NCBI GenBank assembly: GCA_928724745.1
Contig: CAKMXJ010000032.1
Coordinates: forward strand, 1,178,001 to 1,242,000
Direction of reading: 5' to 3'
Origin: Anthracocystis setariae
Taxonomy: Eukaryota; Basidiomycota; Ustilaginomycetes; Ustilaginales; Ustilaginaceae
DNA length: 64,000 nucleotides
A model generated the notes under the pieces. The model searched no databases, was not told the DNA's origin, and was given only the letters and a program-made list of their open reading frames with translations. The position numbers and the translations under genes are program-made. Positions 39,101 to 48,750 of this stretch are shown here, piece after piece (positions within the stretch are counted from its first letter, which is position 1; every line of letters begins with the position of its first letter).

Positions 39101-40912
39101 TTCTCGCGAAGAGCTTGCATCACGCTGACGCGACGGTTGGCGACCACGACCTCTGCGGTCCATCTCGGCTTCCTCTTCGGTATTCGTGCTGCTCTCTCTG
39201 GCCCTGCGACGCTCCTGACCGTGAGCTCCGCCTTGGGCAAGCCAAGCATCTTCTTCCGAGTCTGCGATGGAATTGGCCGCAGAGTTGGCGGTCGAGTTGG
39301 CTGCAGATGGCAGAGCCGAGTGGTCGCCTTGCGGGTATCTCTCGCGAAGTCGGCGCTTTTCCGCCCAGTCCTGCATTTGGGTGGGCAGGTCGCGGCCTCG
39401 CATGGCGAAAGACGCGCTCAGTCCGCCCAGCGATGATGCAACGGCTGCTGGCGTAGCAGCATTGGAATAATTGTTGCTGCTGACGGTGGTGTTGGCGAGC
39501 GTTGGACGCCTCTCGAATGCCGATGGGGGAAGGTCCGAATACTCGTCATGAAGGCTGTCACGACGCCCACCACTCGATACACTGCTCTGTGCCGTGCTGA
39601 TCTCGCGCGGAGCCGCTGAGGTGTTTGATGTAACTGCAGTAGCAGTCGAAACGGCCGATGATGCAGGAGCTATCGCTTGACTGGCTGTGCCGGATCTGCC
39701 TCTTTGCTGAGCGGCTGGCGCTGGAGGTTGCTGCTGAGGTTGCTGCCCTTTAAGTGCTTTCTCGATCAAAGCTGCGGTTGAGCTGCCGCTTGCTGTGGTT
39801 TGAACATGCTTGTGCGTCCTACTGGCAGAGAGAAGCAACTCGGCCTCTTCCCTCAGACGCTTCTCTAGCTGCTCCATCTCGCGTTTCTTCTGACGAACGA
39901 ATTCGAACACCTCTGCCTCCGCTTTAGCACGCAGGTCCTTCAGTCTTTCGATGGCGACGGAGTCGAGCTGGGCCGCAAAGGGGTTGACTGCAAACGCGGG
40001 GTTGGAAGAAGAGCCTGTAGAGCCAGGCGTGGCAGGAGCAGCGGCCGACGAGTTGGTCGCACCGGGAGCCGATGGACCCGGTAAGGTTGGACCCACGAAG
40101 CGAGGCGAAGCAGAAGGTGAGGTAATGAGGTGCTGAGGTACAGCGGGTAGCACGCTGGAAATGCCAAGGGAACCCGAGGCATAGCTGGATCTCGGGTCAC
40201 CACTTCCAGCGGCGGGTCGTGTTGGTGTGACATCACGAAGAGTCTCGACGGCCACGTTGGTTGCGCTGCGCGGACTATCATCCCTTCGCGCTTGACGCGA
40301 TGCGGCACTGGCCCGGTGGACCAGGACATTGAAAGCGGGGGAGAAGGCTTCGCTTCCTGCAACGTTCGAGGCTTGATCTGGACTTATGACATTGGGCAGA
40401 ATCCAGACCTTGCGATCCAATGGCCTGACGAGCAGCTCGCTCGATCGAGCAGCCTTGCTGGGCAAGTCTCGAGAAGGAGACTGGAAGAGCTTCGATCTCG
40501 ATGGGCTGGCGTTGCGCGTAGATTCCCGCGCTACGTCGTTTGAGGCACCAGCTGCATTGGAAGTCGTCGAAGTGTTGAATCCGAGCGCTCTAGCAGGTTC
40601 TGGAGGTGCTGGCTTACTGGTGGCATATACCACCGTATCGCAGTTCAAGCACTTAGCGCATGCAATGTTGTTGTTCTCCGCAAGGCTGACGATCTCTCGC
40701 GATGTCAAGGATGGTAGCTGAACGTGTATGGCGCTGTCAGAAGCGAGCTCTGCGAGCCACGGTGCGCCAGTGGACGAAGGTGTCGATCCGGGTGCTAGGG
40801 ACAAACGCACATTGAGGCAGGGGCAGGTCCACTGCTGGATGGACGAAGGTGGACCGCGAGCCAGATCGGCGGACAGGCCAGAACTGGTGCTTGGCAGCGT
40901 ACCTGCACTCAT
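36125..40912 (-). CDS. Large coiled-coil protein with C-terminal HD phosphohydrolase domain (HDDC2/YGL101W-like)
   Basis: This is one frame of 1595 residues. The C-terminal 220 residues are a complete HD domain like human HDDC2 and yeast YGL101W/YBR242W. They include KLNKRTGWMHHRV, ESIADHMYRMAI, the HD pair in VHDLAEAEVGD (near residue 1464) and KDLDRFELALQAIEY. Such enzymes are 5'-deoxynucleotidases of about 200 residues. Here the domain follows about 1370 residues of other sequence: Cys clusters at the N-terminus (CPC at 30-32, CAKCLNC at 85-91) that could bind zinc, a coiled coil at about 317-357, a long Ser/Ala/acidic region, and a basic segment (WSPKEVKARRAGKNKYKLN). The frame has no stop or convincing intron between the parts. 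A fusion or two overlapping transcripts are both possible. The ATG at 40912 was used because the residue six codons upstream is TTG. Confidence 0.85.
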   Translation of the reverse strand: MSAGTLPSTSSGLSADLARGPPSSIQQWTCPCLNVRLSLAPGSTPSSTGAPWLAELASDSAIHVQLPSLTSREIVSLAENNNIACAKCLNCDTVVYATSKPAPPEPARALGFNTSTTSNAAGASNDVARESTRNASPSRSKLFQSPSRDLPSKAARSSELLVRPLDRKVWILPNVISPDQASNVAGSEAFSPAFNVLVHRASAASRQARRDDSPRSATNVAVETLRDVTPTRPAAGSGDPRSSYASGSLGISSVLPAVPQHLITSPSASPRFVGPTLPGPSAPGATNSSAAAPATPGSTGSSSNPAFAVNPFAAQLDSVAIERLKDLRAKAEAEVFEFVRQKKREMEQLEKRLREEAELLLSASRTHKHVQTTASGSSTAALIEKALKGQQPQQQPPAPAAQQRGRSGTASQAIAPASSAVSTATAVTSNTSAAPREISTAQSSVSSGGRRDSLHDEYSDLPPSAFERRPTLANTTVSSNNYSNAATPAAVASSLGGLSASFAMRGRDLPTQMQDWAEKRRLRERYPQGDHSALPSAANSTANSAANSIADSEEDAWLAQGGAHGQERRRARESSTNTEEEAEMDRRGRGRQPSRQRDASSSREPRQPPPQHSDNAEATKSSEVRNENVRGRAGRSTAGTFNPPPLMSSSLLTKRPALAYVDDGRDDDENTPSVGGKLISPHTVAEPSAQVTLRPRDPPPSNTEPLKPATRSMPSNDDGKGGAASSDGGAATSGRGPGGSPKSRKTAEKKVAFAETEDRVDHAVASDEYDDEGEEEDELGTKPSQTVASSLALVDEAADAVFEIDEETEGAEADEDAEDDAMQVSPEDHDRHKVEMSQSGLRTGASGRLRGQGDDALPGFEDDATESAGRRESGSGSLSDDFRSSSSDDEDAVPPGFGAASFSALAASQSAMHTLASSMTRAGLNDEGFDPASLRMDGRVRAPLPSTSDRDLGSEPEPFVVGSLRNSSRRMSVQMQPLQAAEGANVPVVGSVTGSSKHQRSSSRSRIGNMSKEDADTEVRLSGLLAPNAPSHRSLWSPKEVKARRAGKNKYKLNDEDNQKWDLWKRKVGSGDGNASEKMPAQEEKAKDGARSTPMAVAPPSQFIAAGGGIGPRPLREGTMIDPDSNSPVNAFSVFDRHVAARTAVPAAAEGVAIGKRTWGYGSFKDSTSGFEVEPKTSLPYKEKMMVPSLRKALRKSIFEPEPSTKLATIPDAEDAATSISAGKSGASVGASGVPIAATRVSAMPGSPAPKAADMKGALPGSVVTKGFHMPGAKDSASTGNETPKALIPSACTASVPTMATGLGLGSIGTSSKSSVTQANGPVMRDAAVGISQPGSGTATPNSVGRRSPRPPYVAPPPPTSASTVLESDPAQAPRALKLFQVAVDESFCLYEEGEEPETEEGWTKVLKFMHVVEQLKLNKRTGWMHHRVAKPESIADHMYRMAILSLLCPEQSDVDLGKCVQLAVVHDLAEAEVGDLTPLDAVGKEEKMRREKEAIQYFVHDLLGSSAAGLRIEALWEEYEARQSKESRLVKDLDRFELALQAIEYERRYGIDDLQAFWEGSVTHIAHPRIRRWAQELVKERETLWEERGRAVVK

Positions 40913-41910
40913 GAAGACGTCTGAGTGCAAGACACGACCACAGACTACTTCTTCTTGCCGACGCCTTGCGGACGTAGAAAGGCAATCGAAGAGATCGATG
41001 CTAGAATGTAAGCTTCGCTGAGAGCCGATCGGCTGTGCAAGCGGAGAGAGGTGGCGAAACGTGCAGCCAAGACTCTGAAGGCTGCGCTGCAGAGCGATGC
41101 AAACGTACTAGGTATGATGGTGGTCACTTGGATGAAAGGCGGGATCGAGGAATGTGTGAGAAAAGATGCAGGTTCCGAGATCAAACCAACGTCGGAAGGC
41201 AGCCGATTTTTAGGTACGTGCGCTTCCCAGTCACAAGGCTAAGGTTGCGGAAACGTCTCATCTCAACTCTGCTGTCTGCTGTCTGATTTTTCATTATTTT
41301 GGGCGAATTCTCGTTCGTGTTAATTAATTAGTTCGACTGACGAGCTTCCGGCTTTCATTCAGCAGAGTCTTGGGAAAACGAGGTTTTTGGGTGGGCGTGT
41401 GTATATGCGTGCGTGCGTGCGTGCGTGCGTGCGTGTGTTGGTCTTGAACGGCAGACAGCCAAGGGATTCAAGTCCGATTTGGGCGACGGCGGGTCAAATG
41501 ACCCTCGCGAGCGACTCTGTTTCGGTCTGACTCGAGCTTAGCGATGAATTCGATCTAACAGCGCTTTGCCGCGCGCACCAACTCTCTTGTCTAGACGTGC
41601 CACCGCTTCATACTTGATCACATAGAGTGTCTGTTGCTAGGCTCATGTTGGCGAACAAAAGCGGGAGACTGTTGCAGACCACAGATGTAATGCACTGTAC
41701 AAAGCGAGTAGGGTTGAATGTTCGCGGTCCAAAGCGGATCCGCTTGAATGGTATTAAACGTGTCGTGATATAGTCATAGCTAGACAAGATGAAAAGTTCC
41801 GTGATTCGTTACAAGTACATGATAGTTGACTGTTGTGTAGAGACCTAGGTCCATGAACATATGATGCAAGGCTAAGATGAATTGAAAAATGCGATTGCCA
41901 GGATCAGCAA
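40913..41910. other. Promoter region of the HD-domain gene, with a GTGC repeat
   Basis: A 998-bp tandem spacer. It contains a GCGT tetranucleotide tract at about 41407-41435. No gene is seen. Confidence 0.5.
41407..41435. repeat. (GCGT)n tetranucleotide microsatellite
   Basis: Seven near-perfect GCGT units in non-coding sequence. Confidence 0.9.
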
Positions 41911-44900
41911 TCACCAGCCCTTGTGATGAAAGCTGCCCCACTCTTCATGGTAGCGTTTGGGCTTGGGCTCGGCTCTGCCGCTGTGGTCGGCAGCTGAAGT
42001 GCCCGTGCTGGTGAGCGGTCGCAAAGCGTTGCCGTTCAACACGTTGTCTCGACGCACAGAATTGTGTTGAGGCTGGTTAGCAGGAGCAATGGGAGCAACG
42101 ATGCCCATCATTCGAGATCGGCTCTGTCGTTCCCACAGAAGGTTCTGTCGCAGTGACTCGGAAAGCTCGTCACGAAGCATGTTGCGTCGGGTGGTGCGAG
42201 GAGTCTGCGGAGCCGCTGCTTCAGGAAGATTGAGCGAAGATCGCGGTCGCGAGATCGACACCGGACCATGCAAACTGCCGCTGCCGCTGCTTCCATTGTG
42301 TCCTGATGGCAAGCCTTCGCTGTTGGAGCGAGAACCAGAGCCAAGAGCCTCACGCTGCACCTGCGACTGCTCCGAGTGACGCTGGCTGAGCGACGGAGCC
42401 GACTGACGCGAGTGGCTGTTAGCGAGGTTGGTGACCGAAGCACGCGAAGGAATCGCAAAGTCACGATCGTCCGGGCTCACCTCGAGGCGCAACGAACGCG
42501 AAGAAGCTTCTCGATCAATAGCAACGTTAACCTGTGCGTTGTGCGACTCGGACTGATGCTGCTGCTCCGCTCCTCCCGTCGAGTTGCGCTTTGAGTGTGC
42601 CTTCATGTTGGTCAAGGCGTGCAGACGAGCGAGCGCCAAACTGCCAGGTCGGACAAATGAAGTCGACGCCGTTGCCGATTCTGGGCTGCTGCCGCTGCCA
42701 TCCGAGTGATGACTGCTGCTAGCAACTGCTTGCTCCTGCTTGGCTTTACCGGCAGTTGAGGATCGGGTAGCGTGCGTATCGAGCAGAGGCAAAGCAACGG
42801 CGCTCTTGCTCATCTTGAGCCCTGCAATGCCGCCTTCGCGAAGCGATCGTGGCGCATGCCTGGAGCTATCGCCATCCTCACGATGAGGACGGTTGCGACG
42901 CACAGCCGGTGGTGAACGTCCGGCTTCGGAGAGGCCTCGACGTGATGCCATGGAAGGCTTGGCTCTAAGGTCCGCAGCCGAGGCGTGCGGGCGACCGGCT
43001 AGCTGACCAGGAGGTGAATGCTGCTCGTCGGGATGGAAGAGGGAGCTGAGCAGACCGCGGACCGGCTCGACAGGCGGGCTAGGTCCGACCGAGCTGACCT
43101 CGTTCGGCGCCAGCAATCGCAGATCAGCAGCCGACTTGGAACGGATGGGTTGCTTCTGGAACATGCTCTTGTGACGCTGCTCTTCTTCGCGGCGGCGTCG
43201 CTCGGCTTCTGCACTGGCACGTGCCTTTCGCTCCTGTTCCTCGGCCTCACTGTCGCTAGCCCATTCATCGTCATCGTCGTTTCCATCCACAACTTGGACG
43301 GCCTCAACTGCGTCCCTAGGCTTGGCTGCCGCGTGCTTAGCGGTCGCTGGTGGAGATGGCCCAGCATCGTCGCTCTCATCTTCGTAATCGTCCGAGTCCG
43401 TCTCGTCCCCGCCCATGGTAAACTTGACTGGCGCCTTCTTGCCTGCAGGTGCCGGTGTAGGCGCCTTGGCCAGCTGAGCCGGTGAAGGGACGGGCTTGCG
43501 TGCCACTGCGTGAGTGTTTGCAGCTTCAGGTGCGGCTCGGGTCATGGCAAGACCCGAAAGCAAATTGTGACGAGGAGCTGGACGAACAGGTGCGCCGGCA
43601 ACCTTGTCGGAACTCTTGCTGTGCTTCGTACCGCGATGCAGGCCGGTCGAGGACTTGGTTCGGTGGCCGACGTGCAAAGTACCAGCCGAGGGTCTCGAGC
43701 GGACCTTTGCTTCGCTCGGTCGGCGCGGACCGGCCGCTGGAGCAGCCGAGCGCTGAGAGGTTTGAGTCGAGGCGCTCGAGGCAGATTCAGATCTGGTCAT
43801 GCCAACAGAGGCAGAAGCTTGTTGGCGATGATCGCGGGTCTCTTCTGGGGCATTAGCAGCTGTGGGAGGTTGCTGCTCCGCCTGGGCCTTTTGTTTGAAC
43901 ACAGAAGCTGCAGCAGTGGGCTCAGGTCGGCCTTGAGGCGGTGGCATATCTTGCTGCGAAGAGGACGACTTGGTTTCGCAAGTAGCCGGATTTGCGGCTT
44001 TGTTGGGGGTGTCAGAGAGCATTGTCTGTGAGCCACGTCTTGAGATGGCGCCAATGGTGGGTGCAAGAGCGACGGTCATCTTGGTGGGAGAAAGAGGCCC
44101 GCGTGTTTCGGGCGCGTCGCAGTGACCAGCCATTTCAGTCGCTGTGTTTGGCGATGCATCGGCACGGTCTGGCGTGGAAGGCTCGAGGGCGGTGCGCAGC
44201 TGCAAAGCGAGAGCCGCCTGGGAAATGCTGGAGGTCTTGATGGGACTGAGTTCAGCGGGCGCGCTATTGTGTTCTCCGTCTTCTGCAAGGCCATCGAAGC
44301 GACTGGAGGGGGCATCAAGAGCACCGGTACTGGCCCCCATGTGCGTATCGAGCTGAGGCATGCTTCCCTGCTTGCCACGGAGGGAAGCAAAGTTGTCAGC
44401 GCGACTTGTTAGGACGAGGGACTCGAGAGCTGCTTGGAAGCTGAGAGGACGTCGACGCGAAGCACCTTCTTGGTTTCGCTGCTTGACGCGCGCCTTGCTT
44501 CCGAAAGCGGAAGAGGACGAGATGCCGCGCTTGCGTCTCAAAGTGTCGGCATCGAGATCGGCCAGGTTAGCTCTGCGAGAGGCTGCACTGACGGCGCGGT
44601 TGGTACGCTCGGCAATGGATTCTGAAGTCCTTTGCGACTGAGTTGCACGCGAAGAGACGGAGGGAGACGCGGTTGCGGTGACTGTGACTGCGCTAGACGA
44701 GGGCGTCGAGGGCTTGCTGAGTTGCGACCTGACACGCCTCTTGACGGGCGTAGAGGTAGGTGCTACATTTGTGCAGATAGCCTGATCGTCGCTCTCGGTC
44801 GAGTATTCAGAGTCATTGCCATCTTCGGGATCAGAAAGGGCGCTGCCGGAACGAATCTGCGTGTTGGCAGAGATACGAACCGGCCTGTAACTTCCCGTGA

Positions 44901-45165
44901 CGCTGTTAGCGCGGCTGATGAGAGGAGTGTCCAAAGGCGTAAAGTCGGTGAGATCGGAAAGCGAGGTATCTGGCGGTAGAATGTGAGCTTCGCGGAACCA
45001 AAGACGCCAGGACAGGTTTTCGAGACGTCGGCCCGATTCGAGAGATTCCTTGCATTTGGTAAAGACGTTCCAAAGATTGGCAAGTTGGTCGAGGTTGAGA
45101 TCGTTCATTTTAAGCACGTTGTCCATGGACAGGGCCAAGACGGGATCAGGAAGTGACGAGGGCAT
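41911..45165 (-). CDS. Mks1/DUF1752-like transcriptional regulator
   Basis: This 1084-residue, Ser/Arg-rich regulatory protein has no enzyme motif. The N-terminus carries the DUF1752-like signature (LWNVFTKCKESLESGRRLENLSWRLWF, here at about residues 29-56). That signature is also seen at the start of fungal AreA-type and related nitrogen regulators. The C-terminal half carries short conserved blocks such as GGIAGLKMSKSAVALPLL and TRRNMLRDELSESLRQNLLWERQSR and ends WGSFHHKGW, which I associate with the DUF3295/Mks1 family. Yeast Mks1 is a negative regulator of retrograde and nitrogen signalling. The middle (Ser, Ala, Pro, polar) is likely disordered. No GATA zinc finger is present. The ATG at 45165 (MPSSLPDPVLALSMDNVLK) was chosen; an ATG at 45258 adds 31 residues. 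Confidence 0.75.
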   Translation of the reverse strand: MPSSLPDPVLALSMDNVLKMNDLNLDQLANLWNVFTKCKESLESGRRLENLSWRLWFREAHILPPDTSLSDLTDFTPLDTPLISRANSVTGSYRPVRISANTQIRSGSALSDPEDGNDSEYSTESDDQAICTNVAPTSTPVKRRVRSQLSKPSTPSSSAVTVTATASPSVSSRATQSQRTSESIAERTNRAVSAASRRANLADLDADTLRRKRGISSSSAFGSKARVKQRNQEGASRRRPLSFQAALESLVLTSRADNFASLRGKQGSMPQLDTHMGASTGALDAPSSRFDGLAEDGEHNSAPAELSPIKTSSISQAALALQLRTALEPSTPDRADASPNTATEMAGHCDAPETRGPLSPTKMTVALAPTIGAISRRGSQTMLSDTPNKAANPATCETKSSSSQQDMPPPQGRPEPTAAASVFKQKAQAEQQPPTAANAPEETRDHRQQASASVGMTRSESASSASTQTSQRSAAPAAGPRRPSEAKVRSRPSAGTLHVGHRTKSSTGLHRGTKHSKSSDKVAGAPVRPAPRHNLLSGLAMTRAAPEAANTHAVARKPVPSPAQLAKAPTPAPAGKKAPVKFTMGGDETDSDDYEDESDDAGPSPPATAKHAAAKPRDAVEAVQVVDGNDDDDEWASDSEAEEQERKARASAEAERRRREEEQRHKSMFQKQPIRSKSAADLRLLAPNEVSSVGPSPPVEPVRGLLSSLFHPDEQHSPPGQLAGRPHASAADLRAKPSMASRRGLSEAGRSPPAVRRNRPHREDGDSSRHAPRSLREGGIAGLKMSKSAVALPLLDTHATRSSTAGKAKQEQAVASSSHHSDGSGSSPESATASTSFVRPGSLALARLHALTNMKAHSKRNSTGGAEQQHQSESHNAQVNVAIDREASSRSLRLEVSPDDRDFAIPSRASVTNLANSHSRQSAPSLSQRHSEQSQVQREALGSGSRSNSEGLPSGHNGSSGSGSLHGPVSISRPRSSLNLPEAAAPQTPRTTRRNMLRDELSESLRQNLLWERQSRSRMMGIVAPIAPANQPQHNSVRRDNVLNGNALRPLTSTGTSAADHSGRAEPKPKRYHEEWGSFHHKGW

Positions 45166-48100
45166 GTTGTGCAAGTTGTGCGGCAGAGCCGTAAGAGGGT
45201 TTGTAGGTGAGCGGCAAGACGATGGAAACAAAGATTCGGGTGCTGCACCCTGGTGCATGTTACAAGGTCGAAAACGCCATTACCAAACTGGCTCGATAAA
45301 AGTGAATGGGCTTTGAGAAACGGTAGGGAGATACGACGAAGATCCTACGAGTTTGCAGGTACTGGTAGGCGCTGATCAAACCGTGCTGCTTAGGCGTCGG
45401 GATTGAAAAGGTGAGAGGTCAAGCACGCGAATCTGGGACGAACCCCCGTGAGAAATCGCGAATTGTTGGATCAAAGATGGTGGAGATGGTGACAGTGAAG
45501 TGGATAGAGAGGAGGGAGGATGGTGAGGGTTTGGGGCGATGAAAGGTTTTAGGGAGGACAGGATGTCGAGCGAGGGAGGGAGGAGATGTTGCGGATCAGA
45601 CAGAGCCGCTGATTGACCGGTCCACAAGCGGAGGCAACAAGAGGGGCAGCAGACAGGCGCGTGTGTCTAAAAGGGGGTTCGGGTGCGGGTCAGAGTAAGA
45701 TTTGCGGGTTGGGTGAGGTAAGTCAACTCAACTCTCTCCCACTCACAGCTTCAACAACAAAAAAAAAAGAAAAAAAAAAAAAGAAAAAAACTTGGCTTTC
45801 AAAAAGCTGCTTTTCCTCCGGTTAGTGAGCTCAGGCTGGAGCCAAGTGTGCCGTAGAGACCGCGTCTTCCGGTCTCGGAGGCGGCCGTAGCGGTGGCGGA
45901 CAAGGATCGCGTTGGTGCCGACCATGGTTGTGCCGTCCAACCCGTCGCCTCATCATCTCTCGACCATTTCATCTCTATTCCTCTGCTGTACGATCGAGAC
46001 ACACAGTACAGCAAGCAGCTTTGATCGGTAACGACTTTTTGAACCAAACAATAATTAATTGAAAGGTGGATGCTGGATCAGGAGAGATGCAAGCGGCTCC
46101 AGGGTCGAGGGTGTGCGTGTGACCCATTCCATTCGGCTCATGCACCGTCGAGTTTGGTCGGATTGAGCCGCGGCCAGAAAGCGGCTCGTTGCCAGACGGA
46201 AACCCTACGATACAGACACGAAACAAGAGGCGTGAATGAGACGCGGTCTCGAGACAACAGGCTGGTTCAAATTGGCGTTCCTAGCCGGTTTTTGTTCCAA
46301 TTTTTTTTTCTCATTACTCTAATTTCCATTTTTAAATACTAAATTGTACTTTTCAAGATTGGCGAGATTGCCGGTTAAACGCGGCTCTTCCGTGTGGCAC
46401 TGCTCTCCAGTCTGCAGTTGCGACACTTGCGACCGAAGCAATAGCGAGCACCGGCCCGACCAGTAGCGATCCCGCATGCGCTTTTTGTACTGCTCTCCAT
46501 CCGTCTTTCCACCTACAGTACCACGGCTGATTTTTCCAAATGTGGGGGGACAGACCCACCACATGGAGATTGGATTGTAACGAGCATCTCGCCAATCGAC
46601 ATTGAGTCTAAGCTCGTCAATAGAGCCGCGAGCATCCCACTCTACCTATACAGTACAGGCGAGGTTCATCTGACTGAAACCAGGTTGAAAGAGAATATGC
46701 GTCAGGCAACTACCACTTTAGACCAGCAGAATAACTTGTGCAGCAGATCGTGCCGGAGGCTGTGAGCTCTGGCCGGACCGGTCGTGCATATCTGAATTTT
46801 ACACACCAAAAAGCAATCTTTATTAGACTGCACCACCTCGCACGTTGCTTGCCCTTGCCACACCATCGGAGGCCGCCAATCCGCCCTTCATTCGGAAAAC
46901 CCACAGCAACGCATTACAGTATTGCTGCCCGTACCGCACTGTGCTCTACTGTGCTGGAGCTTCAGAGGCTCATCGTATTGCACAGTGTCCTGCTCTAAAC
47001 TGACCTGCGCTTTGCGTGAGCTTACATCCTTTACTGTCGGCATTATCTTTGCGCCGATGACCGTTGATCCGGTCGGGGCTCTCTCGGTGTTCGGTCGCAG
47101 TGGTTCTAAAACCGCTAGCCTGCCCCCACAATAATATTTGGTTTTCTCCCATCTCCACAATTGTCGTCGTTTTCAATCAATGTATGGCATTTTCCAATCT
47201 TGGTTGTGATGAGAGGTGTCTGCTCTTTGTGCTGTCCATTTGTCACGAACCCTGATTGCCAAGCGATCGCTTCCTTAACGTGGTGGCTAAACGGCATGTC
47301 AACAATCCTTTTCTAATCCCGATCGAGCTCCGCTCAGCTAGGCGTCTGGGACGACTTTTCTCTCCCCACATACTGTACTTGTCTTGGTCTACATTACTGA
47401 ACGCACGTGGGCCAAGGTCACAAGCCACAATGGACTCCAGGAGAGATCCAAAATTCGAGAAGGGGTCGAGCGCCGAAGTAGTCAGGAACTGCATGCGTTG
47501 ACAATTTGATATGACGACAGGTGGCACAAGAACAGCTTTTGTGTTCAAAGTAAAGCCAAGGCAGGACATAGGCATGCTGGGAAAGCAGCCACACCCGCAA
47601 GTACAGTATGTCAGAGACAGGGAGATCCAGTTATTGGTCGGCTTGTTTAGTGTGGGGTAACTCTCAGATAGAGTTGAGGTCGATGAAAGGGCAGTGACCC
47701 CAACTCGACTGAGGCGGATGAGTTGAGAGAGTCTGCGACCGAGTGACGCATCAGTCGCCTGAAAGAAAAAAAGAAAAAAGAAAAAATACCCCGAAATGAG
47801 ATCAACGCGTCAGACCGAGCCTCGCTTGCCCGCATTGATCATGCGACCCGTCTCGTGGGGGTCAGCACGTAATTGATGGCGTCGCTGGACCCTCCTCATC
47901 CATCCTGTCGTGTGCCACAGACAGTTGCGTCAAGCCGGTACACTAGCTCCGTCCTGTCGCTGTTTGTGCCTGGTCAAACCCTCACAACAATGCGGAAGGG
48001 ATCGCCTCTCCTTGCCCATCGTTCGCTGGCCTCCATTCCGTATTGCAACACCGAGGCTCGATCTACGTGGCCGACCTACTCTACTTGTAAGACGCACGAC

Positions 48101-48750
48101 AACGGAGCAGAAGTGCGCCAGCCAGTCAGTCACTACAGTACTGTACAGCCGACAAACCAGAGCAGTCATGTACATTCCAGTCTGCTTCGATTCCGATGAC
48201 CCTGCCTAGCCTCGCCGAACCGAACCAGGTGTGACGAGTGAAGAGAGCTGTCGGCAATCTGACGAGGTTGTCTGGCGAGTCGAAACGCTGCGAGATTGCC
48301 GAGCCCGATTCAACCCAGATGTTGCATCCGTATCGTGATTTGCAACGCATTCATCGGTCCGACCTTTCGGCGACACGAAGAGTGCGAAAAAGTTGTTGCG
48401 ATTGCTCGGCGTGGCAACGGCGACCTACTCAACCAACAAGCTGTGCCCACGCTGATCGTCCAAGACTGTTCTATACAGTACAGTATGCAAAGCAACGGCC
48501 AACCCCTCGATGAGTAGCTAGGAACAATGTTCATACAGGTGCGCCCTCTCTCGAGATTTTTAGGAAGATTCGACCCAAGCTGAGGTAGAGAGCTCAAAAA
48601 CAGTTGGTGGAGGGTGGGCACAGAACAACGTTCCGGTCCAAGAGAGTTGCAGAAGATATAGCGATCGTTGTCATCTCCAACAATCCCTATCAACCACCTC
48701 CATCATAGCCGCATCTCCCCTTACACAAGCAATTTGTCTCATCTGACATC
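45166..48750. other. 3.5-kb gene-free divergent region rich in TACAGTA motifs
   Basis: The largest gap in the window. Frames are short, overlap on both strands and have no protein-like composition. An A-rich tract lies at about 45758-45790. I count nine copies of TACAGTA or its complement between 46514 and 48485. They include a perfect 12-base palindrome at 48134-48145 and an overlapping direct pair at 48474-48485. CA/pyrimidine-rich leader sequence precedes the aldo-keto reductase ATG. No transposon ends or RNA gene were recognised. Confidence 0.6.

Noticed and set aside
41407..41435. GCGT repeat considered as a Z-DNA or telomere-like element
   Set aside because: It is a short tetranucleotide microsatellite and does not match a fungal telomere unit.
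46263..46290. A TTCAAAT string resembling a tRNA T-loop
   Set aside because: The flanking bases do not pair into a T stem, and no other tRNA arms are present.
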